Shown here: one piece after another, positions 50,918 to 58,570 of the stretch
Numbering within the stretch: the first letter of the stretch is position 1
How the letters are laid out: each line of letters begins with the position of its first letter
Assembly (NCBI GenBank): GCA_963766725.1
Contig: CAVYBK010000017.1
Span: 27,541-91,540, forward strand
Source: DATEOR01 sp963766725
GTDB taxonomy: Bacteria; Actinomycetota; Thermoleophilia; Gaiellales; Gaiellaceae
Length of the DNA stretch: 64,000 nucleotides
Reading direction: 5' to 3'
Notes under the pieces: generated by a model
Database searches by the model: none
Seen by the model: the letters and a program-made list of their open reading frames with translations, nothing else
What the model was told of the DNA's origin: nothing
Program-made: the position numbers and the translations under genes

Positions 50918-51619
50918 ATGGTTGGCGGGACGGTCCTGGTGGTCGAGCACGAGACTCCCGTGCGCGCCTACCTGGAGCAGCAGCTCGCAGACGACGGGTT
51001 CGAAGTCCTCTCCACGGACAGGGCCACGGCCGCGCTCGAGCTCGTCGAGCAGGCGCGGCCGAGCCTCGTCCTCCTCGACGCGGTCCTGCCGGACGCCTCC
51101 GGGTTCGAGGTCTGCAGCCGTCTGCGCGAAGGCGAGCCCGGCCGGGCCTGGGACCGCGACGTGCCGGTAATCATGGTCAGCACCCGCGGGGACCCGGTCG
51201 ACCGCGTGCGCGGCTTCGCGCGCGGCTGCGACGACTACGTCGTGCGCCCGTTCGTCTACGACGAGCTCGTCGCCCGCATGCGTGCCGTTCTGCGCCGCTC
51301 GTCCGGGCCGCGCCACACGCACCTTTCGGTCCGCGACCTCGAGATCGACCTCGCCGCGCGCCTCGTCACCGTTGCCGGCGAGCCCGTGCAGCTCTCGGCG
51401 AAGGAGTACGAGCTGCTCGTCGCCCTCGCCGAGGACCCGGAGCGCGTCTTCAAGAAGGAGGACCTGCTGCGAGACGTCTGGGGCTTCCGCTCGTTGGGCC
51501 GGACGAGGACTCTGGACTCGCACGCGTCGCGCCTCCGCCGCAAGCTCAATCGCGACGGAGACGCGGGGTACGTCCTGAACGTCTGGGGCGTGGGCTACCG
51601 CCTCACCGCCCTCAGCTGA
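50918..51619 (+). CDS. Orphan OmpR-family response regulator with atypical receiver
   Basis: 233 residues. The receiver keeps the phosphoacceptor Asp (LVLLDAVLPDASG, about residue 54), but the acidic pair reads VVEHET in place of a DD/ED pair, and the invariant Lys before Pro-Phe is Arg (DDYVVRPF). The winged-helix domain is normal (LSAKEYELLVALAEDPERVF, TLDSHASRLRRKLNRD, VWGVGYRL). No kinase gene adjoins it. Such receivers often work without phosphorylation or with altered chemistry. ATG 50918 is chosen at the start of homology. Confidence 0.87.
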   Translation: MVGGTVLVVEHETPVRAYLEQQLADDGFEVLSTDRATAALELVEQARPSLVLLDAVLPDASGFEVCSRLREGEPGRAWDRDVPVIMVSTRGDPVDRVRGFARGCDDYVVRPFVYDELVARMRAVLRRSSGPRHTHLSVRDLEIDLAARLVTVAGEPVQLSAKEYELLVALAEDPERVFKKEDLLRDVWGFRSLGRTRTLDSHASRLRRKLNRDGDAGYVLNVWGVGYRLTALS

Positions 51620-51910
51620 TCAAGTCCGAGCCTGCTCCTCTTTCTCGACGTCGACGTCGGGGTCGAGCTCGTTCGCGCGCTGCGTGGTCAGCTCGGCCTC
51701 GCGCCGGTCCGCCTCCGCCCGCTGTGCCATCTGCTCGGCGGCCGCGCGGCGCTCGTCGGCCTCCTCCGCACGGGTCTCGGCCTGCTGGCGGAGCTCCCGA
51801 GCCTCGTCTCGCTGCTCGTCCAGACGGCGCGAGCGCCGAGCACTGAGCCAGATGAGCGCCAGTACGACGACGACTGCGACCGCGATGAGTATCCAGATCC
51901 AAGCGTCCAT
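51620..51910 (-). CDS. Membrane-anchored coiled-coil protein
   Basis: 96 residues. One N-terminal membrane helix (WIWILIAVAVVVVLALIWLS) is followed by a charged coiled coil with Ala/Glu/Arg heptads (ARELRQQAETRAEEADERRA and on) and an acidic end. Small proteins of this layout are frequent in actinobacteria and have no known function. The stop abuts the convergent regulator. GAGGC lies upstream of ATG 51910. Confidence 0.7.
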   Translation of the reverse strand: MDAWIWILIAVAVVVVLALIWLSARRSRRLDEQRDEARELRQQAETRAEEADERRAAAEQMAQRAEADRREAELTTQRANELDPDVDVEKEEQART

Positions 51911-51963
51911 GTGAGCCTCCCGCTCTTTTTTCCAGGGCTACCCGAAGAGCGGAGTCGCCACAC

Positions 51964-52269
51964 TCAGAGGAGGCGCGCGAGCGCGGTCACGCCCGCGGCC
52001 GCCACGACGATGACGAGAAGCGGCGCGCGCAGGCGGATCGCCACGATCGCGGCCGCGATCCCGAGGAGCCGCTCGTCGAAGACGAGCTTGCGGTCGGCCC
52101 CGACCGCCTGCGTGACGACGAGCGCGGCGAGGAGGGCCGGCGCGAGCATGTCGACGATCCCGGCCAGCTGGGGCGGGAGGGTGCGGCCGCCGAGGAACAC
52201 CGGCCCGATCGCCTTGCAGACGATCGTCCCCGCGCCCACGATCGCGACGACGAGCCAGGTCGAGCTCAG
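51964..52269 (-). CDS. azlD: Branched-chain amino acid exporter small subunit AzlD
   Basis: 101 residues, four membrane helices (TWLVVAIVGAGTIVCKAIGP, LAGIVDMLAPALLAALVVTQ, RLLGIAAAIVAIRLRAPLLV). AzlD pairs with AzlC to export branched-chain amino acids or analogues. No ATG/GTG start fits. CTG 52269 overlaps the azlC stop (CTGA) and has GGAGGAA seven bases before it; TTG 52281 is the alternative. The Shine-Dalgarno position favours CTG. The pair ends the long minus-strand operon beginning with the ECF sigma factor. Confidence 0.82.
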   Translation of the reverse strand: MSSTWLVVAIVGAGTIVCKAIGPVFLGGRTLPPQLAGIVDMLAPALLAALVVTQAVGADRKLVFDERLLGIAAAIVAIRLRAPLLVIVVAAAGVTALARLL

Positions 52270-52928
52270 CGCTTCCTCCAACCGACGAGGCACCCCGCCG
52301 TAGCGGCGATGATCGGGACACCGGGGGCGGTGAAGGGGACCAGGGCGAACGCGATCGTCCCGCCGACGAGCGCGGCGACGACCGCGCGGCGCGAGTTGAT
52401 CTGCAGGACGAGCAGCGCGAGGAAGAGGGCGGCGAACGCCGCGTCGAGCCCGAGGGAGTCCGGGTCTCCGAGCGCTTCGCCGCCGAGTGCGCCGGCGGCA
52501 GTTCCCGTGACCCAGCACGTGTAGAGGACGAGGCCCGCGCCGATGAGGACGCCGCGGTCGAAGGTGCCGTCGCGACGGCGCGAGAACGCCCACGACTCGT
52601 CCACCACGAGCTGGCCCTCGAGGAGCCTCCGCAGCGGGCCTCCGCGCAGGACCGATGCGACCGAGATCCCGATCGGTACATAACGGGCGTTCAGGAGGAT
52701 CGCCGCGGTCGCCGCCGCGCCGACGCTTCCCGCCGCGCTCAGGACGGAGGCAGCCGCGAACTGCGCCGAGCCGGCGAAGGTCGTCGCCGACATCACGACC
52801 GACGCGAGCGTGCCCATGCCGGCGGACTGGGCGAGAAGGCCGAACGAGGCGCCGAAGACGAGAACGGCCGGGGCGATGGTCGCGGCCCGGCGCGCGCCGG
52901 CCCTATACGGGCTCGGCGACCCAGTCAC
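52266..52928 (-). CDS. azlC: Branched-chain amino acid exporter large subunit AzlC
   Basis: 220 residues with five or six helices. The family region VLVFGASFGLLAQSAGMGTL, then MSATTFAGSAQFAAASVL, then ILLNARYVPIGISVASVL and LLEGQLVVDESWAF is clear. With AzlD it forms a secondary exporter for branched-chain amino acids or toxic analogues such as azaleucine. GTG 52928 lies inside the end of the upstream glycosylase gene (26-base overlap), so it is in the same operon. Confidence 0.92.
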   Translation of the reverse strand: MTGSPSPYRAGARRAATIAPAVLVFGASFGLLAQSAGMGTLASVVMSATTFAGSAQFAAASVLSAAGSVGAAATAAILLNARYVPIGISVASVLRGGPLRRLLEGQLVVDESWAFSRRRDGTFDRGVLIGAGLVLYTCWVTGTAAGALGGEALGDPDSLGLDAAFAALFLALLVLQINSRRAVVAALVGGTIAFALVPFTAPGVPIIAATAGCLVGWRKR

Positions 52929-53820
52929 GCGTGAGGAAGAGCCAGAAGGCGAGCCCCGAGTAGTGCCCGTAGCGGCGAAAGCGGCGCTCGATCGCGGTGT
53001 CCTTCGCCTTCCGCCCGTTCAGGCTCGCGTACTTCGGGCGGGTCCAGGAGTCGAGCACGAGCCTCGAGTAGCGGCCGATGAGCATCATGATGTGCGCCGC
53101 CGCATAGGGGCCGACTCCTGGGAGGGCGAGCAGGCGCGCCGCGACCTCGTCGTCGGGGAGGTCGCCGGGGTCGGCGGTCGCGAGCTCCTCCAGGTCGACC
53201 TCGCCGGAAGCGACCGACTGCGCGAGGGAGCGAAGGTAGGCGCCGCGATAGCCGCTCCTCGCCACGTCGCGGTAGAAGGACTCCGGCGCGGCCGCCATCG
53301 CGGCGGGGGAGGGGAAGGCGCGGCCGAACGGGCTGTCCGGCGGCGCCCCAGCGGCGGGCTCGCCGAGGTGCTCGACGATCGCGCTCACCATGCGGACGGT
53401 GCCCGACCAGGCGGTGTTCGTGGTGCAGATCGTCTTGACGACGTCCTCGTAGACCGTCTGGCTCCGCAGCAGCCGGCCCGCGCCCTGGGTCACCCAGAGA
53501 AGGTCGGGGTCCTCCGCTGCGAGCGCGTAGAACTCCGACAGGTCCTCGTCGATTCGGAGGATGTGCCGCACGCCGTCGAGGACAGCTTCGGAACGCTTGC
53601 CGGCGGTACCGGTCAGCGCAGCCTTCCCGCCTCGTCCCTCTCGCACGATCACGGTCTGCGGGCGCCCACGGGGAACCGCCACGGTCGTCTCGAACGTGCG
53701 CGCCTCCTCGTCGATTCGGTTCGGCGGCAGGTCGGCGACTCCGTGGGACATGATCGTCCGCCAGAGGTCGACCGGCTCGCCGCCGGCGCCCGCGAGCGAG
53801 AGGGTCGCGCTCCAGGTCAC
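52903..53820 (-). CDS. AlkA-like DNA-3-methyladenine glycosylase
   Basis: 305 residues of the helix-hairpin-helix glycosylase superfamily. The hairpin LLALPGVGPYAAAHIMMLIG is followed by the catalytic Asp in LVLDSW (about 252). The N-terminal half has the AlkA-like beta domain. It should remove alkylated bases from DNA, starting base excision repair. GTG 53820 overlaps the cupin stop. In the same operon lies ogt, which removes O6-alkyl groups, and an ECF sigma factor, so an alkylation-repair unit is a fair reading. Confidence 0.85.
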   Translation of the reverse strand: MTWSATLSLAGAGGEPVDLWRTIMSHGVADLPPNRIDEEARTFETTVAVPRGRPQTVIVREGRGGKAALTGTAGKRSEAVLDGVRHILRIDEDLSEFYALAAEDPDLLWVTQGAGRLLRSQTVYEDVVKTICTTNTAWSGTVRMVSAIVEHLGEPAAGAPPDSPFGRAFPSPAAMAAAPESFYRDVARSGYRGAYLRSLAQSVASGEVDLEELATADPGDLPDDEVAARLLALPGVGPYAAAHIMMLIGRYSRLVLDSWTRPKYASLNGRKAKDTAIERRFRRYGHYSGLAFWLFLTRDWVAEPV

Positions 53821-54233
53821 GAAGACGATGCCGGGTCGTACTTCTGCTCCCAGTCCGAGACTCCGAACGTCTCGCCGGGAGCTCCCCCGAGGCAGAGGAC
53901 GGTCGTCCCCGTCTCGTGCGCGACGGCCGAGCGGATCGACGCCGGATCGGGCACGTAGACGAAGGTGCCTGCGGGAGCCTCCACCGTCTCGCCGTCGACG
54001 GTGAACGTCGCGCTCCCCGTGGAGACGTAGAAGAGCTCCTCGTGCTTCGTGTCGGCCTCGTCGTGCTCGCCGACGATCTCGCCTTCCCGAGTGGCCGTGT
54101 AGGCGTTGACCCCGAACGACTGGATCCCGAAATGGATCCGGACCGCGTGCCAGTCCCGCTCGCCTTCCTCCTTCTCGCCCGGCGGCTCCGGAATCTGGTC
54201 GATGTGGGTCACCTGGTAGCCCGCCTCGCTCAT
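53817..54233 (-). CDS. Cupin-domain protein
   Basis: 138 residues, single cupin fold. Motif 1 is seen around EGEIVGEHDEADTKHEELFY (metal-binding residues His and Glu) and motif 2 around APAGTFVYVPDPASIRSAVA, where the usual motif-2 His is not obvious. The actinobacterial cupin family to which it seems to belong has no known function. ATG 54233 has GGGAGGACGT just upstream. The end overlaps the glycosylase start by four bases. Confidence 0.8.
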   Translation of the reverse strand: MSEAGYQVTHIDQIPEPPGEKEEGERDWHAVRIHFGIQSFGVNAYTATREGEIVGEHDEADTKHEELFYVSTGSATFTVDGETVEAPAGTFVYVPDPASIRSAVAHETGTTVLCLGGAPGETFGVSDWEQKYDPASSS

Positions 54234-54259
54234 ACGTCCTCCCTTGTCGTCTGACCCCG

Positions 54260-54706
54260 TCAAGGGGAGGTTATTCGCAGCCGGTCGCCCGCCGAGATGC
54301 CCCAGCCCGCGAACGCGCCCTGGTTGACCTCGAGCGCGCCGCGGTAGGCGACTCCCGGGTCGTAGAGCGGGCACGGGTCGGCGTCGCACGGCTCCATGTC
54401 GAGGATCTTCAGGATGCGCCCGTCCCCGGCGTAGAACGCGATCGAGAGCGGGATGAGTGTGTCCTTCATCCAGAAGGGGCCGCTGTGGTCCTCGGAGAAG
54501 ACGAACGCCATCCCCGCGTCGGCCGGAAGGGTGGTTCGGCCCATGAGGCCCTGCTCCCGCTCCGCCGGCGTGTCGGCGACCTCGACCGAGATCGTCGTCT
54601 CATCGTCGCCGTGGGAGAGGACGGCCTGCGCGGCCGGCTCAGAGCCGCTCCCGCCGCCGCAGCCGGCGAGAACGACGACCGCGGCAGCGAAAAGCGCCCT
54701 AGACGA
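54260..54706 (-). CDS. DUF192 lipoprotein, start codon unresolved
   Basis: About 148 residues. A lipobox (VVVLAGCGGGSGSEP) is followed by a DUF192 domain: AEREQGLMGRTTLPADAGMA, then PFWMKDTLIPLSIAFYAGDG, RILKILDMEP, ALEVNQGAFAGWGI. DUF192 proteins are small extracytoplasmic proteins of unknown function. No ATG, GTG or TTG lies in frame near the signal peptide; the first residues overlap the ogt end, so either a rare start codon or a local sequence error is involved. I give 54706 as the approximate start. The gene is tightly linked to ogt. Confidence 0.75.
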   Translation of the reverse strand, partial: SSRALFAAAVVVLAGCGGGSGSEPAAQAVLSHGDDETTISVEVADTPAEREQGLMGRTTLPADAGMAFVFSEDHSGPFWMKDTLIPLSIAFYAGDGRILKILDMEPCDADPCPLYDPGVAYRGALEVNQGAFAGWGISAGDRLRITSP

Positions 54707-55262
54707 GGGTCCCTCCCTCGAGGCTGAGGAGGAGCTGCTTGCGCTCGAGGCCGCCGGCGTACCCGACGAGGCTGCCGGTCGAGCCGACGATCCGGTGGCA
54801 CGGGACGACGATCGGAACAGGGTTTCGGTTGAGGGCACCGCCGACTGCCCGCGCCGCCTTCGGCTTCCCGATGCGCGCGGCGAGGCCGCCATACGTGTCC
54901 ACGCGCCCGTAGGGGACGCGCTGGAGCTCGGCGAGGACACTCTGCTGGAAGGCGGGCAGGGCGCTCAGATCGACCGGGAGGTCGAACTCGTGGCGCCGGC
55001 CTTCGAAGTATTCGTCGAGCTCGCGGCGGGCTTCGTCCACGGGCCGCGCCGACCGCAGCACGCGGATGCCGTGCTGGCGGGCAAGGCGCTCGACCTCCTC
55101 CTCCGGATCGGGATCGAAGGCGATCTCGCAGAGGCCGCGCTCGGTCGTGGCGACGAGAAGCGGGCCGATCGGGGAGTCGGTCAGGTCGTAGGCGACGTCG
55201 AGCAGGGCCTCGGCGGCTGCCCGGTCGCGGAACGCGAGGTCGGTCTTGGCGGGAACGGTCAT
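54699..55262 (-). CDS. ogt: Methylated-DNA-protein-cysteine methyltransferase
   Basis: 187 residues. The suicide enzyme takes alkyl groups from O6-alkylguanine onto its Cys. The active site PVPIVVPCHRIVGSTGSLVG is complete, as are the helix-turn-helix (VPYGRVDTYGGLAARIGKPK) and the Asn hinge (GGALNRNPVP). The N-terminal Ogt-type ribonuclease-like domain is present and the Ada zinc-binding domain is absent, so it is a repair enzyme and not itself a regulator. ATG 55262 overlaps the sigma factor stop (ATGA). Confidence 0.93.
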   Translation of the reverse strand: MTVPAKTDLAFRDRAAAEALLDVAYDLTDSPIGPLLVATTERGLCEIAFDPDPEEEVERLARQHGIRVLRSARPVDEARRELDEYFEGRRHEFDLPVDLSALPAFQQSVLAELQRVPYGRVDTYGGLAARIGKPKAARAVGGALNRNPVPIVVPCHRIVGSTGSLVGYAGGLERKQLLLSLEGGTLV

Positions 55263-55720
55263 GTCATCCTCCTGCGCAGCCGCCGGACTCCGGACGAGGC
55301 GGCCTGACGGGCCGCGTCCTCGCTGGAGCCGAGCGCTGTCGCGATGTCTGCATAGTCCAGGTCGTAGCCGTAGCGAAGGACGACCGCTGCCCGCTCGGTC
55401 GCCGGAAGGTCGCCGGTCAGGTGGTCGAGCTCGGCGTAGGCGGGGCGGCCGTCGTCGGCCGGCAGCTCGGGGAGCTCCGCCGTGGGCCTTCTCTTCCGGC
55501 GCTCGTCGATCGCGACCCGGGTCGCGATCCGGTAGGCCCACGCGCGCAGGTGGCGGCCGTGCTGGAGACTTTGGTACCCACGCAGGGCCCGGAGGAACGT
55601 TTCCTGGAAGGCGTCGTCGGCCGCGTCGCGGCCTGCGAGCTTGCGGAGGTACGCGTAGATCTCCTCGCGGTACTCCTCGTAGAAGCGTTCGAAGGGCGGT
55701 ATCGCCACGGCGTTCATCAT
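55259..55720 (-). CDS. ECF-family RNA polymerase sigma factor
   Basis: 153 residues. Region 2 reads FERFYEEYREEIYAYLRKLA, then DAADDAFQETFLRALRGYQS with HLRAWAYRIATRVAIDERRK. Region 4 reads LPATERAAVVLRYGYDLDYA, then DIATALGSSEDAARQAASSG. Two ATG codons at 55720 and 55717 are in frame. No anti-sigma factor gene lies near. It heads a minus-strand operon with ogt, a DUF192 lipoprotein, a cupin, an AlkA-like glycosylase and azlCD, which it may help to control. Confidence 0.9.
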   Translation of the reverse strand: MMNAVAIPPFERFYEEYREEIYAYLRKLAGRDAADDAFQETFLRALRGYQSLQHGRHLRAWAYRIATRVAIDERRKRRPTAELPELPADDGRPAYAELDHLTGDLPATERAAVVLRYGYDLDYADIATALGSSEDAARQAASSGVRRLRRRMT

Positions 55721-55762
55721 CTGCTCTAACGCGCCGGCCCGCTGAGATGTGAGACTGCCGTC

Positions 55763-56572
55763 GTGAACATCGCGGTCGTGGGTCACGTCGAGTGGATCGA
55801 GTTCGTCCGGGTCGACCACGTCCCGAAGACGGGCGAGATCGTCCACGCGGGCGAGACGTGGTGCGAGGCGGCCGGGGGAGGCGCCGTCGCCGCGGTGCAG
55901 TTGGCGCGCCTCGCCGGGTCGAGCACGCTCTTCACCGCGATCGGCGACGACGAGCTCGGCGAGAAAGTCGTTCCGGAGCTCGAGCGCCACGGAGTCACCG
56001 TGCACGCGGGCGTCCGCCCGGAGCCGCAGCGCCGCGGTTTCACGTACATCGACTCGGCGGGGGAGAGGACGATCACCGTCATCGGGGAGCGCCTCGGCCC
56101 GCGGCGCTCGGACGATCTCCCGTGGGACGAGCTCGCCGAGGCAGACGGTGTCTACTTCGTGAGCGGCGACGCGGCTTCCCTCAAGGCCGCGCGCGACGCG
56201 AAGGTGCTGGTCGCGACGGCGCGCTCGATGGCGACTCTGGCCGAGGGCCGCGTCGAGCTTGACGCGCTCGTCCGAAGCCGAAACGACGAGGGCGAGACGT
56301 ATCGCCCCGGCGACCTCGAACCTCCGCCGCGCACCGACGTTGCGACGGCCGGGTCCCAAGGAGGGACGTACACCTTCGCGGGCGGCGCGCCGACCCACTT
56401 CCCGCCGGCGGCCGCCCCGGGCCCGCTTCAGGACGCCTACGGCGCGGGCGACAGCTTTGCCGCCGGCCTCACGTACGGGCTCGCGGAAGGGCTGTCCATG
56501 GACGAGGCCGTTGCCCTCGCGGCACGCTCAGGAGCGGCCGCGTTGTCGAGACGCGGCGCCCACGGCGCCTAG
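55763..56572 (+). CDS. PfkB-family carbohydrate/nucleoside kinase
   Basis: 269 residues. The N-terminal PfkB signature (GETWCEAAGGGAVAAVQLAR) and the C-terminal one (PLQDAYGAGDSFAAGLTYGL, with catalytic Asp in GAGD) are both present. The family phosphorylates sugars or nucleosides such as ribose, fructose 1-phosphate or adenosine; the substrate pocket is not diagnostic. Compared with most members (about 300 residues) it is slightly short. GTG 55763 starts it, divergent from the sigma factor by 42 bases, with GAGACT six bases before the start as a possible -10. Confidence 0.87.
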   Translation: MNIAVVGHVEWIEFVRVDHVPKTGEIVHAGETWCEAAGGGAVAAVQLARLAGSSTLFTAIGDDELGEKVVPELERHGVTVHAGVRPEPQRRGFTYIDSAGERTITVIGERLGPRRSDDLPWDELAEADGVYFVSGDAASLKAARDAKVLVATARSMATLAEGRVELDALVRSRNDEGETYRPGDLEPPPRTDVATAGSQGGTYTFAGGAPTHFPPAAAPGPLQDAYGAGDSFAAGLTYGLAEGLSMDEAVALAARSGAAALSRRGAHGA

Positions 56573-56721
56573 CTCGATCGTTCGCTGAGCCGGTCGAGGA
56601 TGTAGCCGGCGTACCAGGTCGGCCAGTCCTCGTCGCGCTCGCCGAGGTCGCGCTCGTACTCGCCGTGGGCGCTCTCGGCCGCCTTCAGCAGCTCGGCCAG
56701 TTCTTCTCGCGTCACGTCCAT
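56569..56721 (-). CDS. Small hypothetical protein, 50 residues
   Basis: The minus strand encodes MDVTREELAELLKAAESAHG, then EYERDLGERDEDWPTWYAGY, then ILDRLSERSS. It is a short acidic helical protein with the segment DEDWPTWYAGYI, which I recall from small conserved actinobacterial proteins. ATG 56721 is preceded by AAGGAGG at ideal distance, strong support for a real gene. It stands between pfkB (stop overlap) and the divergent mraZ promoter. Confidence 0.68.
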   Translation of the reverse strand: MDVTREELAELLKAAESAHGEYERDLGERDEDWPTWYAGYILDRLSERSS

Positions 56722-56746
56722 CGTGCCTCCTTGTGGAGAACGGGGG

Positions 56747-56775
56747 TTGCCAAGTGGGGAATTGTGGTCTACAGT
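56747..56775 (+). promoter_or_regulatory. Sigma70-type promoter of the dcw cluster
   Basis: TTGCCA at 56747-56752 and TACAGT at 56770-56775 are separated by 17 bases. Transcription would start near 56782, about 28 bases before mraZ. This is the best -35/-10 pair in the window. Confidence 0.65.
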
Positions 56776-56790
56776 GGGGCGAAGTGGGGA
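56754..56790 (+). promoter_or_regulatory. MraZ boxes (four repeats, 10-bp period)
   Basis: GTGGGGA (56754), GTGGTCT (56764), GTGGGGC (56774) and GTGGGGA (56784) follow each other at exact 10-bp steps. Repeats of TGGGN with a 10-bp period are the known operator of MraZ, which represses its own operon. They overlap the promoter spacer and -10. Confidence 0.8.
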
Positions 56791-56809
56791 TCAAGCCTCA
56801 GGCGGTTGG

Positions 56810-57244
56810 ATGCTACTCGGCGAATACGAGCACACCCTCGACGACAAGAACCGACTTACCCTCCCGGCCAAGTTCCGGCAGGCCTTCGCGGGTGAGGTCG
56901 TCGTGTCGCGTGGGCTCGACGGTTGTCTCTTTGTGTTCACCCGCGACAACTGGGATTCCTTCGTGGCCGCCCAGCTCGAGGGCCTCAGCCCGTTCAGCAA
57001 GGAGGCGCGCCAGATGAGCCGCTACATGTTCGCGGGGGCCGCCGAGACCGAGCTCGACAAGCAGGGGCGGATGATGGTTCCGCCTGCGCTCCTCGGTCAC
57101 GCGGGCCTCGGACGCGAGGTCGTCGTCGCGGGCGTCCGCGACCACGTCGAGATCTGGGACCGGGCCGCCTGGAAGAAGCAAATCGAAGAGGTCGAAGGGA
57201 GTGTGGAGCTTGTTGCCGAGCGCCTTGCAGCGAAGCAGGACTGA
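56810..57244 (+). CDS. mraZ: Transcriptional regulator MraZ
   Basis: 144 residues containing two SpoVT/AbrB-like halves: EYEHTLDDKNRLTLPAKFRQ and AAETELDKQGRMMVPPALLG, each with the conserved DxxGR/DKxxR loop for DNA binding. MraZ forms ring oligomers on its boxes and controls the division and cell-wall (dcw) operon. ATG 56810 gives MLLGEYEHTLDDKNRL, the normal N-terminus. It is the first gene of the cluster, overlapping the rsmH start. Confidence 0.95.
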   Translation: MLLGEYEHTLDDKNRLTLPAKFRQAFAGEVVVSRGLDGCLFVFTRDNWDSFVAAQLEGLSPFSKEARQMSRYMFAGAAETELDKQGRMMVPPALLGHAGLGREVVVAGVRDHVEIWDRAAWKKQIEEVEGSVELVAERLAAKQD

Positions 57245-58175
57245 CCACGTTCCCGTCCTCGCGGACGAGGTGCGGGGGCTCCTCGCCGTCACGCCGGGCG
57301 AGACCGTCGTCGACGCGACCTTCGGCGCGGGCGGCCACGCCCGCGTGCTCGCCGCCGACCTGAAAGGGAAGGGCCGCTTCATCGCGATCGACCGCGACTC
57401 GACCGTGCGCCCGTTCTTCGAGCGCTTCGAGCGCGAGGCGGGCGTGCAGGCGCGCTTCCTCCGGGGCGAGCTCTCCGTCGTCCTCTCCCAGCTCGGCGCG
57501 AACGGCATCGAGGCGGACGCGATCCTGATCGACCTCGGCGTCTCGAGCATGCAGATCGACCGGCCCGAGCGCGGCTTCTCGTACGCGGTCGACGCGCCCC
57601 TCGACATGCGCATGGACCCCTCGGGCGAGCTGAGCGCCAAGGAGATCGTCAACGAGTGGGACGAGCGCGAGCTGGCGACGATCTTCCGCCGCTACGGCGA
57701 GGAGCGCTTCGCACGCCAGATCGCCCAGGCGATCGTCCGCCGGCGCCAGGAGAAGCAGTTCGAGCGGACGGGCGAGCTCGTCGACGTCGTCAAGTCGTCC
57801 ATCCCCGCACCGCGCCGCTTCGGCGACGGCCATCCCGCGAAGCGCGTGTTCCAGGCGCTCAGGATCGCCGTCAACGAGGAACTCGACTCGCTCGAGCGCG
57901 CGCTGCCGGCTGCGCTCGCGATGCTGCGGCCGGGCGGCCGGCTCGCGGTCATCAGCTTCCACTCCCTCGAAGACCGTATGGTCAAGCGCTTTTTCGCCGC
58001 CCAGGCACGCGGGTGCACGTGCCCGCCCGAGCTTCCCGTCTGCGTCTGCGGAAACGAGCCGACGATGCGTCTCCTGACGCGCAAGGCCGTTCGCCCGTCG
58101 CCGCAGGAGACCGCCGAGAACCCGCGCTCGGCATCGGCGAAGCTGCGGGCGGCAGTCAAGGTGGGGGACGACTGA
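57201..58175 (+). CDS. rsmH: 16S rRNA N4-methyltransferase RsmH (MraW)
   Basis: 324 residues. The enzyme methylates C1402 of 16S rRNA. Family landmarks are DHVPVLADEVRGLL, the AdoMet loop VDATFGAGGHARVL, LIDLGVSSMQIDRPERGFSY, PLDMRMDPSGELSAKEIVNE and the C-terminal AVISFHSLEDRMVKRFF. GTG 57201 starts 44 bases inside mraZ; a TTG at 57210 is an alternative, and both give the same core. A CxC-rich piece (GCTCPPELPVCVCG), seen in many RsmH, is present. Confidence 0.95.
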   Translation: MWSLLPSALQRSRTDHVPVLADEVRGLLAVTPGETVVDATFGAGGHARVLAADLKGKGRFIAIDRDSTVRPFFERFEREAGVQARFLRGELSVVLSQLGANGIEADAILIDLGVSSMQIDRPERGFSYAVDAPLDMRMDPSGELSAKEIVNEWDERELATIFRRYGEERFARQIAQAIVRRRQEKQFERTGELVDVVKSSIPAPRRFGDGHPAKRVFQALRIAVNEELDSLERALPAALAMLRPGGRLAVISFHSLEDRMVKRFFAAQARGCTCPPELPVCVCGNEPTMRLLTRKAVRPSPQETAENPRSASAKLRAAVKVGDD

Positions 58176-58567
58176 TGGCGAGCTTCGCGCCCGCCACCGC
58201 GCGAGCGTATGCGCCCGCTGAGCCGCGCCGAAAGCCCGTCGCTCCGCCTCGGACTCAGCCGCGTCCCCGGCGTGCCACTCGTGCGCAGGCCCGGCCGCGC
58301 GTTGCCGGCGGAGTTCTCTGGATCGTGATCGTCGCCGCGCTTCTCGCCGGCATCGTCGCCTTGAACGTCGCCGTCCTCCGCCTGAACATGCAGGTCGAGC
58401 AGCTCGAGAACCAGCACGACGAGCTCGTCTCCAAGCGCGAGAACATCCAGTCGCAGCTGTCGTCGACGGCCGCCGCCGGGCGGATCGAGGACATCGCCAC
58501 GAAGACGCTCCACCTGGGTGCGCCGGCATCGACCACGTACCTCGAGCTCGGGCACCGCGGGCCGTAG
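58175..58567 (+). CDS. FtsL-like septum protein
   Basis: 130 residues. A basic, proline-rich cytoplasmic N-terminus (about 1-45) is followed by one membrane helix (VLWIVIVAALLAGIVALNVA) and a coiled coil (LRLNMQVEQLENQHDELVSK). The position between rsmH and the penicillin-binding protein gene is where ftsL always stands, and the layout is that of FtsL, which joins FtsB and FtsQ to activate septal synthesis. Sequence conservation in FtsL is low, so the call rests on position and architecture. ATG 58175 overlaps the rsmH stop. Confidence 0.82.
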   Translation: MASFAPATARAYAPAEPRRKPVAPPRTQPRPRRATRAQARPRVAGGVLWIVIVAALLAGIVALNVAVLRLNMQVEQLENQHDELVSKRENIQSQLSSTAAAGRIEDIATKTLHLGAPASTTYLELGHRGP

Positions 58568-58570
58568 ACA

